A stretch of 43,590 bases of DNA, taken from contig JAIESC010000186.1 of the NCBI GenBank assembly GCA_019746355.1, forward strand, positions 1 through 43,590. Reading direction: 5' to 3'. The position numbers were made by a program, and so were the translations under genes. This DNA comes from Xanthobacteraceae bacterium. GTDB taxonomy: Bacteria > Pseudomonadota > Alphaproteobacteria > Rhizobiales > Xanthobacteraceae. Of this stretch, positions 39,463-43,590 are shown piece by piece. The stretch's first letter is position 1; every line of letters starts with the position of its first letter. The notes beneath the pieces were generated by a model. The model was not told where the DNA came from, did no database searches, and was given only the letters and a program-made list of their open reading frames with translations.

Positions 39463-40287
39463 CTAGTGGGACATCAGCACCGGGACCGTCATCGACTGGA
39501 GCATCCCGCGGGTCGCGCCGCCGAGGATGAACTCGCGGAAACGCGAATGCCCGTAGCCGCCCATCACGATCAGGTCGGCGTCATTGTCCGCCGCATGGGA
39601 GAGAATGACATTGGCCACCTCCGCATCGGGTGCGACCAGCGGCTTCAGCTCGACCGGAAGCTTGTGGCGGGCAAGATGCTCGGCGATCTGCGCGCCTTTC
39701 AGCTCGTTGCGGCGTTCGGCCTGCTCGACCGTAACGACGTCGACATGCGCGGCCATCCGAAGGAACGGGAGCGCGTCGCCAACGGCTCGCGCGGCGTTGC
39801 GGCTGCCGTCCCAGCAGACCATCACGCGATCAAGCTTCAGGCCGGTCTTCTGGATGTAGGGCACGACCAGGACCGGCCGCCCGGACTCGAACAAGGCGGC
39901 TTCGATCATCAGCGTCTCGGCGACGTCGTCGCCGGGCTCGCCCTGCGCGACCACGGAGAGGTCGTAGTCGCGGGCCATCGCGCCAAACACCTTGGCAGCA
40001 TCGGCCACGGCGTGTTTCAGAATGCGCGTCGTGCAATCGATGCCGGCCGACCGCGCCAAGTCGAGTGTCGTTTTCTCGGCCCGTTCGGCAGAAGCCTTCT
40101 GCTCGGCGCGGTATTTGCCGATGATCTCGTGGTTGACCCAGTCGGACATCGAGGTGACCGGCGGCTCGTTGGCGAACGCCACCGCGGTCAGGTGCGCATC
40201 GAACAGCCTGGCGGCGGTCACCGCGAATTCACCGACGATCTCGCGCGGCTTGCCCACCGACAGACTGGCAACGATGTCCCTGATCAT
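39463..40287 (-). CDS. Universal stress protein (tandem Usp domains)
   Basis: A 274-residue cytoplasmic protein with two UspA-like domains. The first runs from MIRDIVASLSVGKPREIVGEF to about residue 145, the second from LDRVMVCWDGSRNAARAVGDALPFL to the end. The second has the complete ATP-binding motif G-2x-G-9x-G-S/T in MGGYGHSRFREFILGGATRGML; the first lacks it. Tandem Usp proteins help survival under oxygen or nutrient limitation. The ATG at 40287 has GGAGG seven bases upstream. A FixK/FNR-type box at 40358-40371 predicts a start of transcription near 40323. It probably shares a transcript with the 55-residue membrane protein gene downstream. Confidence 0.9.
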   Translation of the reverse strand: MIRDIVASLSVGKPREIVGEFAVTAARLFDAHLTAVAFANEPPVTSMSDWVNHEIIGKYRAEQKASAERAEKTTLDLARSAGIDCTTRILKHAVADAAKVFGAMARDYDLSVVAQGEPGDDVAETLMIEAALFESGRPVLVVPYIQKTGLKLDRVMVCWDGSRNAARAVGDALPFLRMAAHVDVVTVEQAERRNELKGAQIAEHLARHKLPVELKPLVAPDAEVANVILSHAADNDADLIVMGGYGHSRFREFILGGATRGMLQSMTVPVLMSH

Positions 40288-40357
40288 GGCGCGTCCTCCG
40301 CTTGGCCGCCCCATGGCGGCGATGGAGGCACCATCGCGCGTCAACGCTCAGCACGCT

Positions 40358-40371
40358 TTGAGGTAAATCAA
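40358..40371. promoter_or_regulatory. FixK/FNR-type box for the universal stress protein operon
   Basis: TTGAG-GTAA-ATCAA, centred at 40364.5. At -41.5 it gives a minus-strand transcription start near 40323 and a 36-base leader before the ATG at 40287. Confidence 0.72.
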
Positions 40372-40410
40372 GCCGGGTCGCTGCGGCTTTTCAGGCTATC
40401 CGGCCCAGGC

Positions 40411-41058
40411 CTACGGCCCCTTGGCCGACGCTTTGCCGAGAACGCCGGCCGTCAACGCCATGCGGACCAGTTCGGACAGGCTCGCGGCCTCCATCTTGGT
40501 CATGACATTGGCGCGATAGATCTCGATGGTCCGGGGGCTGATGCCGAGGTCGAAGGCGATGGTCTTGTTGGGATGGCCGGCGACCAGCCCTTCGAGCACC
40601 TGGCGTTCGCGGGCGCTGAGAAGCTCGAGGCGCCGGACGATCGACGTCCGGAGCGCCTGCTCCTCCTGGCTCTCCGCCTGGTCGGAGAGCGCTGTTCGCA
40701 CCGCGGCCAGAATCAGGTCGTCATCGAACGGCTTTTCCAGGAAGTCGGACGCACCGTATTTCATGGCTTCCACGGCCAGCGGCACATCGCCGTGACCGGT
40801 GATGACGATGACGGGGATCGTGCAGTTGAGCTCACGCAGCCGCTTGAGCAGATCGATCCCGCTCATGCCTGGCATGCGGACGTCGGTGACCACACAGCCG
40901 CCGGTCACGCCGGGCAGCCTGTCGAGGAAGAGGTCCGCGGCCTCATAGGTTGCGACCGGCACCTTGGCGCTCTTGAACAGGAACGCCAGCGATTCGCGCA
41001 TCGCGTCGTCGTCGTCGATCACATGGACGATACCTTGGACAATGCCTTCATCGGGCAT
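40411..41058 (-). CDS. fixJ: FixJ, oxygen-responsive response regulator
   Basis: A 215-residue two-domain regulator. The receiver domain (about 1-125) has the acidic pair IDDDD near residue 15, the phosphorylation site Asp59 in [12 protein letters not shown], Thr in VIVITGHGD and Lys in SDFLEKPF. The LuxR-type helix-turn-helix output domain (about 145-205) contains [43 protein letters not shown]. Phosphorylated by FixL at low oxygen, FixJ activates fixK. Its start lies inside the fixL coding region (11-base overlap), so the two are co-translated. A likely FixJ target is seen in the fixL-fixK intergenic region. Confidence 0.95.
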   Translation of the reverse strand: MPDEGIVQGIVHVIDDDDAMRESLAFLFKSAKVPVATYEAADLFLDRLPGVTGGCVVTDVRMPGMSGIDLLKRLRELNCTIPVIVITGHGDVPLAVEAMKYGASDFLEKPFDDDLILAAVRTALSDQAESQEEQALRTSIVRRLELLSARERQVLEGLVAGHPNKTIAFDLGISPRTIEIYRANVMTKMEAASLSELVRMALTAGVLGKASAKGP

Positions 41059-42592
41059 CGCTGAGCTCCTCTGGCGTCACCCCGCGCAGCGTAAACCGGA
41101 AGATGGTCCCTCCGGTGGGATTGGGCTCGGCCCAGATCCGGCCGCCATGGGCTTCGACGATCGTGCGGCAGATCGACAATCCGACGCCCATGCCCTCGCG
41201 CTTGGTGGTTACGAACGGCTGGAACAGCTGCTTCATCATGTCGGGTGCGATGCCGCCGCCGGTGTCCGCGACGCTGACCGTCACCATGCCGTCCGCGGCC
41301 CCGGCTGAAATGGTCAGATTGCGGGTTTTCGCGTCCTGCATGGCCTCGACGGCGTTGCGGATCAGGTTCAGCAGCACCTGCTGCATCTGGACCTTGTCGG
41401 CCAGCACGAGATCCCTGCCGCGATCGAAATGAAACTGCGTGCGGACGCCCTGATCCTTGGCACCGACCAGGGCGAGAGCGCTGGCTTCCTCGGCAATCTT
41501 CGCCACGCTTTCGACGCGTCTTTCGCTCTCGCCGCGGGACACGAAATCGCGCAGGCGGCGAATGATCTCGCCGGCGCGCAAGGCCTGCTCCGCCGATTTC
41601 TCGACGGCGTCACGAACCATGACCACGTTTTCGTCGCTATGACCGGCCAGCAGGCGCCGTGAGCCCCTCATGTAGTTGGTGATGGCCGAAAGCGGCTGGT
41701 TGAGCTCGTGGGCGAGGGTCGAAGCCATTTCGCCCATCGCGGTCAGGCGTGAGATGTGCACCAGCTCGGATTGCAACTCCTGCAGGCGCGCCTCGGCGCT
41801 CTGGCGCTCGGTCAGATCGCGGATGAAACCGGTGAAGAAGCGCTGGTTGTTGGAGCGCATTTCGCCGACCGCGAGCTCCATCGGAAAGGTGGAGCCGTCC
41901 TTGCGCTGGCCGACGACAACCCGCCCGATGCCGATGATCCGCGCCTCATTGGTCCGCAGATAACGGGCAAGATAGCCGTCATGCTCCTCACGATAGGGGG
42001 ACGGCATCATGATCTTGATGTTCTGGCCGATCACGTCGGCCGAGGCATAGCCGAACAGCCGCTCCGCGGCGATGCTGAACGATTGGATGAGGCCGCGCTC
42101 GTCGATGACGATCATGGCCTCCGGTATGGTGTCGAGAATCGACTGCAGATGCGCCTGGCGCGCCAGCGCAGCCTGTGTGCTGGTGGCAGCCTCGCTGCGC
42201 GCGCGCCGCAGATGCTCGCCGAACCAGGCTATGCCGATTCCAACCAGGACGAAGGTGACGGTGCGTGCGGCTTCGACGCCGAACATCGGCCCATGGACGT
42301 CGGTCAGCGCCTTGTAGTCGCCGTCGAGAAGGAGCTGCAGGGCCGTGGCATAGAGGGTCGCGAGCACGCCCGGCCAGAGGCCGCCGACAATGCCCACGAT
42401 CAGCACCGGCGGCACCAGAAACAGGTACAGCGACTGGTTGCCGAGCGTCGGCGCAACCCACGCGCGCAGCAAAAAGACCAGAGTGACCAGACCCAGCGCC
42501 AGCGCATGGGTCACCAGCGGGCGTTGGCCGAACCAGGCTTGAAAATCGCCCTGCCGCGAAGGGCGCTGCAGATCGGTTGCGGTATCGGCCAT
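41048..42592 (-). CDS. fixL: FixL, haem-PAS oxygen sensor histidine kinase
   Basis: A 514-residue membrane-bound sensor. Four hydrophobic segments lie within residues about 28-125. The haem PAS domain (about 145-260) has the haem-ligating histidine His204 in YREEHDGYL, with Arg210 and Arg224 (GIGR) at the same distances as Arg206 and Arg220 from His200 in Bradyrhizobium FixL; these control oxygen signalling. The kinase core has the H-box [17 protein letters not shown] (His295), N-box [12 protein letters not shown], and G-boxes DTGGGIAP and GMGVGLSI. Low oxygen leaves the haem unliganded and the kinase active. The start at 42592 (ATG) is chosen over an upstream TTG. Divergent from fixK, it is in an operon with fixJ. 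Confidence 0.95.
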   Translation of the reverse strand: MADTATDLQRPSRQGDFQAWFGQRPLVTHALALGLVTLVFLLRAWVAPTLGNQSLYLFLVPPVLIVGIVGGLWPGVLATLYATALQLLLDGDYKALTDVHGPMFGVEAARTVTFVLVGIGIAWFGEHLRRARSEAATSTQAALARQAHLQSILDTIPEAMIVIDERGLIQSFSIAAERLFGYASADVIGQNIKIMMPSPYREEHDGYLARYLRTNEARIIGIGRVVVGQRKDGSTFPMELAVGEMRSNNQRFFTGFIRDLTERQSAEARLQELQSELVHISRLTAMGEMASTLAHELNQPLSAITNYMRGSRRLLAGHSDENVVMVRDAVEKSAEQALRAGEIIRRLRDFVSRGESERRVESVAKIAEEASALALVGAKDQGVRTQFHFDRGRDLVLADKVQMQQVLLNLIRNAVEAMQDAKTRNLTISAGAADGMVTVSVADTGGGIAPDMMKQLFQPFVTTKREGMGVGLSICRTIVEAHGGRIWAEPNPTGGTIFRFTLRGVTPEELSDAR

Positions 42593-42689
42593 GAAGCTTC
42601 GCTCGCCCAAGGCCGCACAGTGAGCCGCTCAGCGGGCCGCACAGTGGCCGAACATCCTGAATTTGCACCGGAAATGCCCGGCGCACACC

Positions 42690-42710
42690 TACGTAATATC
42701 CCTTAGGGAT
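42690..42710. promoter_or_regulatory. Probable FixJ-binding site between fixL and fixK
   Basis: TACGTAATATCCCTTA resembles FixJ targets in rhizobial fixK and nifA promoters (GTAAGTAATTTCCC-like, from memory). It overlaps a symmetric ATCCC-TTA-GGGAT (42698-42710). The site lies 67-87 bases before the fixK ATG, the correct region for activation of fixK by phosphorylated FixJ. Confidence 0.55.
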
Positions 42711-42776
42711 GATATCTGAATTTTCCGGTCCGATGCCAGCCGGTACCCATGACCCCACACAACGGAGGTTCATGCC

Positions 42777-43466
42777 ATGATCTCGCAAAGCGCCATTCAG
42801 TCCCGTTCTTTCACGCCCGACGTCCATGCGAAGTCCCCGGTGGTGCCGCGGGTGACCGCGCCTGAGGGCGACGCCATCGCCATGATGGGCGCGCCGATGA
42901 CGTTCAAGCGCAACGCGGAGATCTACGGCGAGAACGAGCCGGCGGAATATCTCTACAAGGTCGTCACCGGAACGGTCCGGACCTACAAGGTGCTGGCCGA
43001 CGGCCGGCGTCAGATCGGCGCGTTCTATGTCGCAGGCGACGTGTTCGGGCTCGAAAGCGGGGAAACGCATGGCTTCTCCGCCGAGGCGGTGACCGACAGC
43101 AAGGTCCTGGTGGTCAAGCGCAGCGCGCTGGTGGCGCTCGCCGAACGCGACACCGCGGTCGCGCGCCAGCTTTGGAGCATCACCGCGCGGGAGCTGCAGC
43201 GCGCGCAGGATCATTTCCTGGCGCTGATCAAGACCGCCGAGGAGCGCGTGGTCGGCTTTCTGCTCGACATGGCCGCGCGGGTTTCCGGAAGCAATCAGTT
43301 CGAGCTGCCGATGTCGCGCCAGGACATCGCCGACTTCCTCGGCCTCACCATCGAGACCGTCTCGCGCACCATGTCGCAGCTCGAAAGCACGGCCGCGATC
43401 GAGCTGCCAAGCTCGCGCCGGGTGGTGCTGCGCAACCGCGCGACGCTGGGACGGCTGAACGGCTGA
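42777..43466 (+). CDS. fixK: FixK, Crp/Fnr-type transcription activator
   Basis: A 229-residue regulator. A cyclic-nucleotide-like sensor domain covers about residues 30-145 (MTFKRNAEIYGENEPAEYLYKVVTGTVRTYKV). A winged helix covers about 165-225, with the recognition helix in MSRQDIADFLGLTIETVSRTMSQLE; the E-x-x-S-R pattern there predicts recognition of TTGA-N6-TCAA boxes, the type found at 36.6-40.4 kb. There is no cysteine in the whole protein. It therefore has no FNR iron-sulfur cluster, and it also lacks the redox cysteine (Cys183) by which Bradyrhizobium FixK2 is inactivated. Control is then probably through FixJ only. The gene is divergent from fixL and preceded by ACGGAGG. Confidence 0.92.
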   Translation: MISQSAIQSRSFTPDVHAKSPVVPRVTAPEGDAIAMMGAPMTFKRNAEIYGENEPAEYLYKVVTGTVRTYKVLADGRRQIGAFYVAGDVFGLESGETHGFSAEAVTDSKVLVVKRSALVALAERDTAVARQLWSITARELQRAQDHFLALIKTAEERVVGFLLDMAARVSGSNQFELPMSRQDIADFLGLTIETVSRTMSQLESTAAIELPSSRRVVLRNRATLGRLNG

Positions 43467-43482
43467 AGCGCAATCGCTTTTT
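43466..43482 (+). terminator. Possible weak terminator after fixK
   Basis: AAGCG-CAAT-CGCTT followed by TTT overlaps the last base of the fixK stop codon. The stem is only 5 bp, so termination is likely to be partial at best. Confidence 0.35.
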
Positions 43483-43570
43483 GAAGAGACCCCCCACCCT
43501 TGAAGAGACCCCAACCCCGACCCTCCCCCTTTCAGGGCTACAAGATTCACACATTTCGGAGGCTCCAACC

Positions 43571-43590
43571 ATGCTTGATCGCGTGGAACT
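43571..43590 (+). CDS. Start of a gene cut by the window end
   Basis: An ATG with GGAGG eight bases upstream opens a frame that reads MLDRVE to the end of the window. Spacing and ribosome binding site suggest a real gene downstream of fixK, but six residues do not allow identification. Confidence 0.35.

Noticed and set aside
39224..39466. 80-codon plus-strand frame
   Set aside because: It is antisense to the 55-residue membrane protein gene, has no ribosome binding site and contains no recognisable feature.
43482..43513. Direct repeat TGAAGAGACCCC (two copies 19 bases apart)
   Set aside because: Only two short copies in a C-rich stretch after fixK. No symmetry, coding potential or known site was seen; chance or slippage is enough to explain it.

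Overview
The window is GC-rich, densely coded bacterial DNA. It most resembles an alphaproteobacterium of the order Hyphomicrobiales, in the Bradyrhizobium / Rhodopseudomonas / Xanthobacteraceae neighbourhood. The main reasons are a haem-PAS FixL with FixJ and FixK, many Tat-exported enzymes and Bug-type binding proteins, and frequent 100-140 bp palindromic intergenic elements ending in GTCATTCCGGG / CCCGGAATGAC. No rRNA, tRNA, CRISPR array, insertion sequence or phage gene was seen.

Layout. (1) 1-4.5 kb: envelope genes, namely the end of a polysaccharide flippase, two BioF2/CelD-type acyltransferases and an FAD monooxygenase-like protein. (2) 4.7-5.4 kb: a lone outer-membrane protein. (3) 5.7-11.4 kb: an apparent catabolic operon with a molybdenum hydroxylase large subunit, a TIGR02444 protein, UbiX, a carboxymuconolactone-decarboxylase-like protein and a UbiD decarboxylase. 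(4) 11.4-15.1 kb, minus strand: siderophore uptake (TonB receptor, PepSY membrane protein, small membrane protein). (5) 15.2-21.0 kb: two tandem copies of a complete transcription unit (leader, 2Fe-2S subunit, Tat-exported molybdopterin subunit, terminator) of the isoquinoline-1-oxidoreductase type. (6) 21.1-28.3 kb: soxF-X-Y-Z-A run without a gap into an amidase, an MmgE/PrpD protein and a Bug binding protein. No soxB or soxCD is present, and SoxY lacks the usual GGCGG tail. (7) 28.5-30.3 kb, minus strand: an NMT1-type binding protein without a signal peptide and a DUF2848 protein. (8) 30.4-35.7 kb: an ABC importer of the Fe3+/polyamine type with an alpha/beta hydrolase between the ATPase and the binding protein. 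(9) 35.8-43.6 kb: an oxygen-response block with fixL-fixJ, fixK and several small stress genes preceded by FixK/FNR-type boxes.

How the parts may fit together (inference). Regions 3, 5, 6 and 8 look like catabolism of a nitrogen- and possibly sulfur-containing (hetero)aromatic compound. Exported molybdenum hydroxylases would oxidise the ring, UbiX/UbiD would decarboxylate, and the amidase and MmgE/PrpD would process the opened product. The Sox proteins would carry or oxidise sulfur, or accept electrons in the periplasm. The best candidate for something not described before is the 15.2-28.3 kb stretch: twin exported molybdenum hydroxylases next to a soxB-less Sox set that is translationally coupled to an amidase. 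Region 9 is a compact FixLJ-K regulon in which four 14-bp boxes can be placed at about -41.5 relative to predicted starts, one of them shared by two divergent genes.
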